Assembly (NCBI GenBank): GCA_002011075.2
Contig: MTMA02000006.1
Span: forward strand, 1,604,599-1,668,598
Direction of reading: 5' to 3'
Source: Candidatus Scotarchaeum otlingeri
GTDB lineage: Archaea > Thermoproteota > Nitrososphaeria > Geothermarchaeales > JDFR-13
DNA length: 64,000 nucleotides
A model generated the notes under the pieces. That model was given only the letters and a program-made list of their open reading frames with translations. It made no database searches and had not been told where the DNA came from. Below, in pieces: positions 46,928-54,723 of the stretch; position 1 is the stretch's first letter; every line of letters starts with the position of its first letter. Made by a program: the position numbers and the translations under genes.

Positions 46928-47689
46928 TTGAGGAAAGATGTCTTCGATGCTATCGGGAATCCGGTTAGAAGAAAAATACTTCTTTTGTTAGATAAAAAGG
47001 CAATGAGTTATAAAGAGCTGACGAGTGAGCTTAATATAAGCATTGGGAGTTTATATTATCATTTGAATTATTTAAGGCCATTTCTTATTCAGGATCAAGA
47101 AAGAAAGTTTATGTTAAATGAAGAAGGGAGAGCCCTTGTTAGGGACCTTATAACCGGCAGAGTTGGAGAACAAATGCCTACCAAAATAAATAAACTTATC
47201 GATATAATCACTTTACATCCAATATTAGTTATAACCAGATTCAATCTGTTTTTCTCTATCATTTTGGGAGGATTATTACTTTTAATTGAGTATTCAATGC
47301 TCGATTCGACTAGAACATCCATTTTTCTAACTATGCCATATATCAATATCGAGACCCCTGTATTGATACCTCTGTATTATGGTATAACTCTATTAATTAT
47401 AGCATTAACAGTCATTGTATTATCAGTATTTTATGGTAGAAATGTAGGTTACATTAATTTATTACTACATATTCCATTAGCAATTTTTCCTATAACTCTC
47501 TACGCATATATATCCATCTTTACTTTTTGGCCTTATGGATTAAAAGAGATCTTATATTATCCCTTTACATTGTGGTTTATAGGATTACTCGCACGAATCC
47601 TTAAGGATATCTCTGGTGTTAATTATATCTATAGCTTGGTATTTGGGTTGATATTGAGTTATATATCTCTTATATCTATCTTCTTCTAG
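46928..47689 (+). CDS. ArsR-like winged-helix protein with C-terminal membrane domain
   Basis: 253 residues. N-terminal winged helix (DVFDAIGNPVRRKILLLLDKKAMSYKELTSELNISIGSLYYHLNYL) followed by five to six hydrophobic helices (from residue about 98). Such membrane-tethered HTH proteins occur in archaea and are thought to act as one-component sensors. Start codon is TTG, with GGTGTGG ahead. Divergent from the YHS-copA operon and next to a copper-type regulator, so it may respond to metal or membrane stress. Confidence 0.72.
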   Translation: MRKDVFDAIGNPVRRKILLLLDKKAMSYKELTSELNISIGSLYYHLNYLRPFLIQDQERKFMLNEEGRALVRDLITGRVGEQMPTKINKLIDIITLHPILVITRFNLFFSIILGGLLLLIEYSMLDSTRTSIFLTMPYINIETPVLIPLYYGITLLIIALTVIVLSVFYGRNVGYINLLLHIPLAIFPITLYAYISIFTFWPYGLKEILYYPFTLWFIGLLARILKDISGVNYIYSLVFGLILSYISLISIFF

Positions 47690-47785
47690 CCAAAAATTAT
47701 TACTTATTTGCATCTCGATATGTACATGTAATAAACTTATAATGGAAAAATAATTTAGTTGCTAAATTTAATTATGATATTTAGG

Positions 47786-48361
47786 ATGAGTATAAATCTT
47801 GATAAGATAGATTTTGAAATTCTAAAGATTTTGATGGAAGATTCAAGGACTCCGATAACCCTAATAGCTAAAAAACTAGAAATTAGTAGACCTACAGTTA
47901 GACAACGGATAAGAAAATTAAAGAAAATGGGGATAATACAGAAATTTACAATTACAATAAATGAGAATATAGGAGGAAACATAAGGACCATCATAGGCTT
48001 CAAAGCGCACGATGTAAATGAATTGATAAATATTATTAAGAATAGAGATGAGATTACAGAGATATATATCACCGGGGGTGAGCGCAATATAATTTGTAAA
48101 GCCGTGTTTCCCGATACCTCCAGCCTAAAGGATTTTATCATGGAGTTCCTTGAAAAAAATATACCTATTGACGTATCCATTATTCTTGAAACGGTTAAGA
48201 AAGAAACGGGTGTTATATCACAGTCTATATTTCAATTAAGATGTGACTATTGTGGTAAAGAGATAAAGGATAAGCCCTATACACATGTATTATATAATAG
48301 AACATTTAATTTTTGTTGCCCCACCTGTCTACGTGATTTTAAAAGAATAAGGGAATTCTGA
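47786..48361 (+). CDS. Lrp-like regulator with C-terminal TRASH metal-binding domain
   Basis: 191 residues from ATG at 47786 (the track starts 27 nt earlier at a TTG). N-terminal Lrp HTH (LDKIDFEILKILMEDSRTPITLIAKKLEISRPTVRQRI), a ligand-type middle domain, and a C-terminal Cys-rich domain: CDYCGKEI, FNFCCPTCLRDF, the TRASH signature. This architecture is that of archaeal copper-responsive regulators (CopT/CopR of Sulfolobales) which control copper ATPase genes. The neighbouring copA and YHS genes make copper the likely effector. Confidence 0.88.
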   Translation: MSINLDKIDFEILKILMEDSRTPITLIAKKLEISRPTVRQRIRKLKKMGIIQKFTITINENIGGNIRTIIGFKAHDVNELINIIKNRDEITEIYITGGERNIICKAVFPDTSSLKDFIMEFLEKNIPIDVSIILETVKKETGVISQSIFQLRCDYCGKEIKDKPYTHVLYNRTFNFCCPTCLRDFKRIREF

Positions 48362-48365
48362 TGCT

Positions 48366-48941
48366 CTATTCAGAAAGTTCATTGCCCTTTATTCTTTTTA
48401 ATATCCAGTCTTCTAAAATTATTTCGTTTGTATTGCCTACTGCCCGCTTTTTCACAATACCACGTTCTATAAGTCTAGTTATAATTCTATGAGTTTTTAA
48501 TCTAGTATACCCTGTTTCCCAGCGAATATCTTTTTGATACATTTTTCCATTATTTTTAATTAATAGCTCTAACACCCGTCTTTCATCGTTCTTTAGAACT
48601 TTCAAAATATCATTAAGTAAATCCATTGGTTGTGGCTTTACCGACCTTTGTTCAAAGATCTGCTTATCACTGGGCTCTGGTGATTTTCTAGTAATAACAT
48701 TGTATAATATGCCGAATACTCCTACTAAGGTAATTATTAAAAAGGAAAATGTTAGTATCCAAATGTAAATAGGTACATGTAAATTCCATGAATGTGCACC
48801 CATCATACGACGCATCATCTCCTCCATTCCACCCATAAAGGAGGAGGAAGCCGTATGCATGCCAATAAGATATATGGAAATCAGGAAACCGAAAATACCC
48901 ACTGCAAATACCAATATTAACGCTAAATCTCTATTTTCCAT
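48366..48941 (-). CDS. membrane protein with Met/His-rich loop and C-terminal winged helix
   Basis: 191 residues. Two membrane helices (about residues 7-27 and 57-80) flank an exposed loop MGGMEEMMRRMMGAHSW, rich in Met and His, of a kind that binds Cu+. After the second helix, a linker leads to a winged-helix domain (LKNDERRVLELLIKNNGKMYQKDIRWETGYTRLKTHRII). This could sense metal outside the membrane and signal to DNA. Convergent with the TRASH regulator, 4 nt apart; shape is like archaeal one-component membrane MarR-like regulators. Confidence 0.7.
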   Translation of the reverse strand: MENRDLALILVFAVGIFGFLISIYLIGMHTASSSFMGGMEEMMRRMMGAHSWNLHVPIYIWILTFSFLIITLVGVFGILYNVITRKSPEPSDKQIFEQRSVKPQPMDLLNDILKVLKNDERRVLELLIKNNGKMYQKDIRWETGYTRLKTHRIITRLIERGIVKKRAVGNTNEIILEDWILKRIKGNELSE

Positions 48942-49006
48942 CGAATCATAACCCCGAATTATAAGATATAACTATAAATTTATATCTAATGGTATTTTGG
49001 TATTTG

Positions 49007-49840
49007 CTAGCCGTATATCTTTTTATATAAGAATTTTATCAAATCATCGTATGATATAGGAATTTTCTTATCAAGCTTTCCAGTAAGTGTTTTATAAATT
49101 TTCACGATTAATGGAAGCTCCAATCCTACTTCAGCTAATAATTTCTCATTGATAATAATGTCTCTGGGTTCCCCAGCTGTCACCCCATTTTGCTTCATAA
49201 CTATTATATAATCGGCCAGACCCATAATCATATTTGTATCATGCCAAGTATATATAACACTACCACCATGTCGTACGAAATCTTTGATTGTTTCTATTAT
49301 CTTTAATAAATTATTATATGAAAGTTCGGAGAACGGCTCGTCAAATAACAATACAGAAGGGTCTGTTGAGAGAGCTGATGCTACTGCAACCCTTTTTTTC
49401 TCGCCACCGCTTAATTGATAAGGAGCTTTATAAAGTAGGTGGGTAATGTCTAATTTTTTAGCTAATCTAAATATCTTATCTTCTATCTCGTTATTATTTA
49501 ATCCTAGTTGTCGAGGGCCAAATGCAATTTCGTCATATACTGTCGATGTTATAAGTTGATCTTCCGGTGTCTGAAATACTATAGATACTTCTTTTCTAAA
49601 ATTTTGATACTTGTCGATCTCTGTACCTCTAAATAAAACTTTTCCTCTTGATGGTTTCAACAATCCAGCTAATATTAGAAGCAATGTTGTTTTCCCGGAT
49701 CCATTAGGACCGATTAAAGCAGTTATTTTCCCTGTGGGTATATTGAGTGATATATCTGTAAGAGCTATCGTGCCATCGGGGTAGATATACTTGATATTTT
49801 TACATATGTAAAGCATCTTACTTAACATCATCTTACACAT
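49007..49840 (-). CDS. cbiO: cobalt/nickel ECF transporter ATPase
   Basis: 277-residue ABC ATPase: Walker A GPNGSGKTTLL, Q-loop FQTPEDQLIT, signature LSGGEKKRVAVASAL and Walker B VLLFDEP, with the extra C-terminal helices of ECF-type ATPases. It powers the CbiMNQO uptake system. The first ATG overlaps the end of cbiQ by 8 nt; internal ATGs at 49828, 49825 and 49816 are possible starts. Last gene of the operon cbiM-N-Q-O. Confidence 0.92.
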   Translation of the reverse strand: MCKMMLSKMLYICKNIKYIYPDGTIALTDISLNIPTGKITALIGPNGSGKTTLLLILAGLLKPSRGKVLFRGTEIDKYQNFRKEVSIVFQTPEDQLITSTVYDEIAFGPRQLGLNNNEIEDKIFRLAKKLDITHLLYKAPYQLSGGEKKRVAVASALSTDPSVLLFDEPFSELSYNNLLKIIETIKDFVRHGGSVIYTWHDTNMIMGLADYIIVMKQNGVTAGEPRDIIINEKLLAEVGLELPLIVKIYKTLTGKLDKKIPISYDDLIKFLYKKIYG

Positions 49841-50639
49841 TCACTCCAGATAATAGGATAATAGAGTATATTACAATTGAAATGATAATTAAAAACATAA
49901 TATCATATTTTGTATATCTGCAGGTTTCCAAGAAGTTTTTCTCGATGTAGAGTTTTCTGGCGGATAGTGTTAATTGTAAACGAAAAGCTCGGTTATATCC
50001 TTTTATAATTATTTCACCCAAGGCTGTTGAAAGTAAATACCATATTAATTTTAAGTCGATATTTCGGTATATTACCCTTGATTTTCTTCCTATCAAGATC
50101 TTGGTAAGTTCCCTTAACATAATGGGAATAAAAATGATTGTTAGTATGAGTATATCCACCCATTTTTTAGGCATCCCTATCCTTATTAGTGTATATTCTA
50201 ACTTCTGGATCCCCATTATGTATATAATTAAGACTAAAATTCCTGAGGATACAGAGGTTCTAAGTAATAAAGGAAGGAGGCCCTTCGCCTTATCTAATAG
50301 TAGAATAGATAACGTTATTGATTTTTTTGTAATAAGTATTTGATAAGTATACATGGGTAAATAGATAAAGGAGACAAATATTGACGTTATAAGAATGATT
50401 TTTAGTAGATATAGAAGATCCATCCGATGAAAAATTGCTAGCGAAATTAATGTAATTAATGATAATATAGGTGCTATGATACCTATAGAAAGCGAAGTAA
50501 CAATAGAAAATGCCATCAATGACACTAAAAGTATGTTAGGGTTCAATTTCGACTTGTAGTGAGGGCTATCATATATTTTCCTGAAAATATCAGAAAAGGA
50601 AATAAGAAAATCAACTTGTGTAATTTTTATATATTTCAT
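49833..50639 (-). CDS. cbiQ: ECF transporter transmembrane subunit
   Basis: 268 residues, EcfT/CbiQ type: five to six membrane helices and the cytoplasmic coupling helix segment with RLQLTLSARKLYIEK. In ECF transporters this subunit links ATPases to the substrate-binding CbiM. ATG overlaps the stop of the cbiN-like gene by 4 nt (ATGA) and its own end overlaps cbiO, so the operon is translationally coupled. Confidence 0.85.
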   Translation of the reverse strand: MKYIKITQVDFLISFSDIFRKIYDSPHYKSKLNPNILLVSLMAFSIVTSLSIGIIAPILSLITLISLAIFHRMDLLYLLKIILITSIFVSFIYLPMYTYQILITKKSITLSILLLDKAKGLLPLLLRTSVSSGILVLIIYIMGIQKLEYTLIRIGMPKKWVDILILTIIFIPIMLRELTKILIGRKSRVIYRNIDLKLIWYLLSTALGEIIIKGYNRAFRLQLTLSARKLYIEKNFLETCRYTKYDIMFLIIISIVIYSIILLSGVNV

Positions 50640-50950
50640 TTTGTCTCCGACTCATCTTCTTTTATGTATATTCGAGATGCCGATATCACAGTCCCAATTA
50701 GGATTATGATTAAAACTCCAACCGCGCCCGACAACATATATCCAAGTATTGATGGTAGCCCTGGAAAAGTATAATCAGCAAAAGGCGTCCAGAAAAACTC
50801 ATATGAAGATTCATTTAGACCTAGCTTCTCAGCGGCGATATCTAAAGGTTCATGATAGCCCACCCAATCGGCCAGTATAATTCCAAAAATAGGGCTAATA
50901 AGAAGACAGATTATAACGAATAACAATGATCTTCTACTCAATCTTCCCAT
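50636..50950 (-). CDS. PDGLE/CbiN-like small subunit
   Basis: 104 residues with an N-terminal and a C-terminal membrane helix and an exposed loop containing TPFADYTFPGLPS, the PDGLE domain in the place of CbiN. CbiN/PDGLE proteins are needed for metal loading of CbiM. ATG lies 17 nt inside the 3' end of cbiM. Its 14-residue acidic tail is cytoplasmic. Confidence 0.8.
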   Translation of the reverse strand: MGRLSRRSLLFVIICLLISPIFGIILADWVGYHEPLDIAAEKLGLNESSYEFFWTPFADYTFPGLPSILGYMLSGAVGVLIIILIGTVISASRIYIKEDESETK

Positions 50951-51602
50951 CTATCAACTTCACCCCAGATCTAGATAAATATAGAAAATCTGGTCTACGT
51001 GATAGATAATCAAATGTTAACGCGGTTATAATTCCCTCGATAATACCAAGTAGAAAATGCCATGTTACCATTATAGGTACCGTAATAGAAATATTAAATC
51101 CAAAGTAAAAGGAATAGCCTATCTCTAATCCACATGCTAGTCCAGCAAGAGTTATCCCCATCCATCCACCTATAAAAGCACCAACCACTCCAGCTCGTTT
51201 AGAATTTGATAATGAAGTTATGAGTTTATAGATATAATATCCTGCTAGAACATCGATAATAGCCATGTTTATTGTATTTGCGGCTAGTGTTGTTATGCCT
51301 CCGTCATGAAAAACTAACGCTTGAATAGCTACGACAATAAACATCGTTAAGAACCCGAGTTGGGGTCCTAATATTATTCCAGCTATGGCTCCTCCAACAA
51401 GATGCAAGCTAGTTCCTCCCGGCAGCGGCCAATTTATCATTTGTGCAACAAATATACTTGCTGCAATAATTGTTATAAGCGGTGCTTCCTCTGTAATCTT
51501 TGAATTCTTCATATATCTAACGTTAAATAATATATAGAATATTAGTATGATGTATGTTATTACTACAGTTATGGGATCTAAAAATCCATCCGGTATATGC
51601 AT
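50934..51602 (-). CDS. cbiM: cobalt/nickel substrate-binding membrane protein
   Basis: 222 residues of CbiM/NikM. The processed N-terminus MHIPDGFLDP contains the His2 and backbone ligands for Co2+/Ni2+, and the loop MINWPLPGGTSLHLVGGAIAGI is the second signature with its His. Six membrane helices. First gene of the operon. A perfect palindrome lies 5 nt ahead of the ATG. Whether the metal is cobalt or nickel cannot be read from sequence; no cobalamin genes are in view. Confidence 0.93.
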   Translation of the reverse strand: MHIPDGFLDPITVVITYIILIFYILFNVRYMKNSKITEEAPLITIIAASIFVAQMINWPLPGGTSLHLVGGAIAGIILGPQLGFLTMFIVVAIQALVFHDGGITTLAANTINMAIIDVLAGYYIYKLITSLSNSKRAGVVGAFIGGWMGITLAGLACGLEIGYSFYFGFNISITVPIMVTWHFLLGIIEGIITALTFDYLSRRPDFLYLSRSGVKLIDGKIE

Positions 51603-51606
51603 TGAA

Positions 51607-51633
51607 GTGCACCATTAATTATATTTGGTGCAC
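51607..51633. promoter_or_regulatory. perfect 8-bp inverted repeat upstream of cbiM (candidate metal-repressor operator)
   Basis: GTGCACCA and TGGTGCAC flank an 11-nt AT-rich spacer, 5-31 nt before the cbiM start. With a TATA-like TATATATA near 51656-51664, transcription would start just at the repeat, so a protein bound there would block it. The arms are GC-rich in an AT-rich region. A NikR-type or other metal-dependent repressor is plausible. No regulator gene is adjacent. Confidence 0.55.
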
Positions 51634-51824
51634 CCTTATTTTACTCAAAATATGTCTCTATATATACTTAAACTATATTATATTTAATTTATCCATTACG
51701 GTCCCAAAAAGAAGATTATTTAGTTTAGATGTGACTCAAAAGTTATGCCCTATCGGTACAATTATAGAGATAAACCCGCTTATTCAACCTCATCACTTGT
51801 TAAATATTGATGGAGGCGTTGTTA

Positions 51825-52466
51825 GTGACTGATTTTAAAACTATGTGGACAGGTAAAGATAAAAAGCTATCAAGCGAAATAAGGAAACAATTATCACCTA
51901 AGAAAAAGCTAAGAGATAAGATACAGCAAGCTACACATTCACTCGAGCTTCAAAATAGAAAATTGGATGTCGCACTTAGAACACTACGAGAGAAGGATAA
52001 ATATTATTACACAAAGGTCCTTGAGGCATTAAGAACACATGATAGAAGCAGAGCGATTCTATATGCAAATGAGTTAGCCGAATTAAGAAAGGCATTAAAG
52101 TCGATTAGTGCAGCTAGACTGGCCTTAGAACAAATTACATTACGACTAAATACAGTTAAGGATATAGGGGATATAATGGTTGCAATATCACCAGCGATGT
52201 CGGTTGTAAAAGGAGTGAGGGAGAATATAATGCATGTCTTGCCTCAAGCGGAAGATGAGCTATATGGTATTCAAGAAATGCTTACGCATATACTTGTAGA
52301 TGCTGAACAAACAGCCGGTATAAATATAGATTTCACAGCTGCTAATGATGAAGCTGAGCGCATACTTAGAGAGGCAGAGGCTCATGTAGAGAGAGAGATG
52401 AAAGAAAAGCTACCTGGAATCCCTGCAGTAGGAGAAGAAGAAAAGCACTCTGAATTTATGTATTAA
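51825..52466 (+). CDS. ESCRT-III/Snf7-family protein (CdvB paralogue)
   Basis: 213 residues, long helical hairpin typical of ESCRT-III: KLRDKIQQATHSLELQNRKLDVALRTLREKDKYYYTKVLEAL, then ELAELRKALKSISAARLALEQITLRL, and an acidic C-terminus with ERILREAEAHVEREMKEKLPGIPAVGEEE, whose LPGIP resembles an MIM2-like site for Vps4/CdvC. No winged helix follows. CdvB proteins form filaments that constrict the membrane at division. Start GTG at 51825 is favoured because GGAGGCG stands 7 nt ahead. CdvA and CdvC genes are not adjacent, so this is probably a paralogue located apart from the main cdv operon. Confidence 0.85.
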   Translation: MTDFKTMWTGKDKKLSSEIRKQLSPKKKLRDKIQQATHSLELQNRKLDVALRTLREKDKYYYTKVLEALRTHDRSRAILYANELAELRKALKSISAARLALEQITLRLNTVKDIGDIMVAISPAMSVVKGVRENIMHVLPQAEDELYGIQEMLTHILVDAEQTAGINIDFTAANDEAERILREAEAHVEREMKEKLPGIPAVGEEEKHSEFMY

Positions 52467-52541
52467 AAGCAACCCATCTTTTTTATCAAATTATAAAAAT
52501 ATTGTTGATCCTTGTATTCTCTTTATAGGCAGAAATAAAGG

Positions 52542-53015
52542 CTATGTAGGTTTAAAGTATAATATATCAGATAGGTTACCTGCGCGCTCGTCTCGGGGTT
52601 TTAGTACCGCTTCAACTTCCATATCGATATAAACGTCTTCCGGCTCTACTTCTCTTATATAATGTATTATCCCGCCAACAGCATTTGGTAACGCGATTAA
52701 GGCTATTATTAATGGTTTTTCAAGACGTTCACCGTGATAATCTTCATATACAATTGTAAATGTTTCTATATAGCCTTTTGGCTCCAGCTCTTCATACACA
52801 GTCAACTCAGAAAAACAGTATTCACAGAAAGAACGAGGTGGTACGAATATCACTTCGCATTCATCGCACCTACTTCCCGTTATGACACCCTTGTCCTTCA
52901 AATTTTTCATGAATATTTCTCCTGCTATACCCATTGTATAGATGTGCTTCTTTACCTCCATGTCGCCGAACCATCTTCTTAGTATCCTTGGATCTCCTGA
53001 TTTATCCCAACTCAT
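52542..53015 (-). CDS. zinc-ribbon OB-fold protein (DUF35) associated with thiolase-like proteins
   Basis: 157 residues: a zinc ribbon (SRCDECEVIFVPPRSFCEYCF, four Cys) followed by an OB-fold (GYIETFTIVYEDYHGERLEKPLIIALI). DUF35 proteins bind thiolase-fold enzymes and gate CoA entry. ATG overlaps the upstream DUF35 gene's stop by 4 nt, with GGAGGTGA ahead. Last gene of the four-gene thiolase-like operon. Confidence 0.9.
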   Translation of the reverse strand: MSWDKSGDPRILRRWFGDMEVKKHIYTMGIAGEIFMKNLKDKGVITGSRCDECEVIFVPPRSFCEYCFSELTVYEELEPKGYIETFTIVYEDYHGERLEKPLIIALIALPNAVGGIIHYIREVEPEDVYIDMEVEAVLKPRDERAGNLSDILYFKPT

Positions 53016-53530
53016 TTCTCTTCACCTCCAGTTATCGGTACAAAGTATTTAATATCGTTTATACTACCTTCTCTTTCAGCTTCAGGCTTCCATACCGCTT
53101 TAACACGCATTCCAAAGACCTTTCTATTTATAACATCCTCTGGATTCACGCCTTCCAGGTAATGGAATAGTCCGGATCCCCCGGTACCTTCTATTTCTAT
53201 CACCGCGATAATAAGCGGTTTTTCGAGTTTTTCACGGGTGGTTGTTATGTAGCTGACCACCGCTGTATTCACGGTTCCTATAGGTTCCACATATATCCAT
53301 TCATCTGTAGCTCTAAAGCAAGATTCACAATACATTCTGGGAGGTATTAAAATCCTTCTACATTTATTACAACGCCGACCTATTAATTTTCCCTTTTTCA
53401 ATTCCACAAGAAAACGGCTAATTGCTTGTCCTGCTGTCCAAGCATATTTAGCGGTGCTACTTCGTTCTACTGTTATCGTCTCATCAAATCTTTTTATTGG
53501 TGTTCCTTTTAACCTAACTTTCTCATCCAT
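53012..53530 (-). CDS. zinc-ribbon OB-fold protein (DUF35), second copy
   Basis: 172 residues: a helical N-terminus, then RRCNKCRRILIPPRMYCESCF zinc ribbon and an OB-fold ending VWKPEAEREGSINDIKYFVP. The paralogue downstream is similar in length, so each thiolase-like protein may have its own partner. I choose ATG at 53530 (GGGGTG ahead); a GTG at 53539 overlapping the previous stop is the track's start. Sits between the thiolase-like gene and the other DUF35 gene. Confidence 0.88.
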   Translation of the reverse strand: MDEKVRLKGTPIKRFDETITVERSSTAKYAWTAGQAISRFLVELKKGKLIGRRCNKCRRILIPPRMYCESCFRATDEWIYVEPIGTVNTAVVSYITTTREKLEKPLIIAVIEIEGTGGSGLFHYLEGVNPEDVINRKVFGMRVKAVWKPEAEREGSINDIKYFVPITGGEEK

Positions 53531-53535
53531 GTTTA

Positions 53536-54717
53536 TCACCCCGCACGTAACACTATAACTGTACCTACTTGCATCAAATCACCCCAAGCTTGGGCCAATC
53601 CAGTATATACCGGCTTTTTTACCTGTCTTTTTCCTGCTTCGCCGCGTAATTGCCAATAAATTTCTGTAACTTTCATCATCCCAGCAGCTGCAATTGGATT
53701 TCCAACTCCCAATAAACCACCGCTTGGATTAATCGGTAAATCACCATCTCGTTCTGTTATACCTTCTCTAGTTAAAATTGGTGCTTCACCTTTTCTAGCC
53801 AACATTAAGCCCTCCATGTGATGTAATTCTTTGTAATCAAAGGGATCATAGACTTCTGCTACATCAATCTCTCTTGCTGGATTTGTTATTCCTGCCATTT
53901 TATATGCCATTCTCGCGGCGCATTCAACATATTTGGGATAAGCTAAATCCCGTCCTGTCCAATGTACAGTATCCAATGACCAACCTACACCTTCTACCCA
54001 GACAGGCGAGTCGGTTATGCGTCTAGCTATATGTTCTGAAACCATTACTACCGCCGCCGCACCATCCGATACAGGACTTATATCCAAGCGTTGAACGGGA
54101 TATACAAGCATTTCACTATTAAGGACATCCTCAACTGTTATTTTCGCTCCTAGTTGAGCCGCCGGATGATCTAAGGCGTTCCTCTTATTCTTAACACTAA
54201 CTCTGGCTATATCTTCTTTTTTAATGTTATACTTGTACATATATCTATGCATCTCTAGTGCAAATATCCATATTAAATTCGGTCCAATCGGTCTTTCTAT
54301 TATAGGGTCCCATATATGAGCAAATACAGATTGAGGATGAGGCATTGCCGGACTCATCTTCTCCTCTGCTACAGCAAGCACTACATCAAACAGTCCTGAG
54401 GCCACATGCCACCATCCGGCTATTGGTGTAAAGACACCAGTTCCACCGCCTACATATACCCGCATAACAGGTTTACCTGTGCCACCTGACCCATCGGCCA
54501 AATATTCACCTTTCATATGTATACCGTCGAAGGCATCGGGCGCGGTGCCTATAACAACGGCATCTACATCCGATAATTCTAATCCAGCTGATTCTAAAGC
54601 CATTTTAGCGGCGGCCCAAGCTAATTCCTTAGGGGTCTCTTTTAGTCGCCTTCGAAATAATGTTAATCCGGCTCCCACTATGGCAACACGGTTTTTCAAA
54701 TTTATATTCATTTTCAT
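53536..54717 (-). CDS. thiolase-fold protein B lacking the nucleophilic cysteine
   Basis: 393 residues of the thiolase superfamily (acetyl-CoA acetyltransferase/SCP2-like). The region expected to hold the nucleophile reads VYVGGGTGVFTPIAGW, with no Cys; the His loop reads NPSGGLLGVGNPIAAAG with Asn at the usual GHP position, and the second Cys loop (GLAQAWGDLMQVG) has none. Cys-less thiolase-fold proteins with DUF35 partners include Ltp2-type aldol-lyases in steroid breakdown. GAGGAGGTG precedes the ATG. Reaction is therefore unlikely to be classical thiolysis. Confidence 0.85.
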   Translation of the reverse strand: MKMNINLKNRVAIVGAGLTLFRRRLKETPKELAWAAAKMALESAGLELSDVDAVVIGTAPDAFDGIHMKGEYLADGSGGTGKPVMRVYVGGGTGVFTPIAGWWHVASGLFDVVLAVAEEKMSPAMPHPQSVFAHIWDPIIERPIGPNLIWIFALEMHRYMYKYNIKKEDIARVSVKNKRNALDHPAAQLGAKITVEDVLNSEMLVYPVQRLDISPVSDGAAAVVMVSEHIARRITDSPVWVEGVGWSLDTVHWTGRDLAYPKYVECAARMAYKMAGITNPAREIDVAEVYDPFDYKELHHMEGLMLARKGEAPILTREGITERDGDLPINPSGGLLGVGNPIAAAGMMKVTEIYWQLRGEAGKRQVKKPVYTGLAQAWGDLMQVGTVIVLRAG

Positions 54718-54723
54718 AATTAT

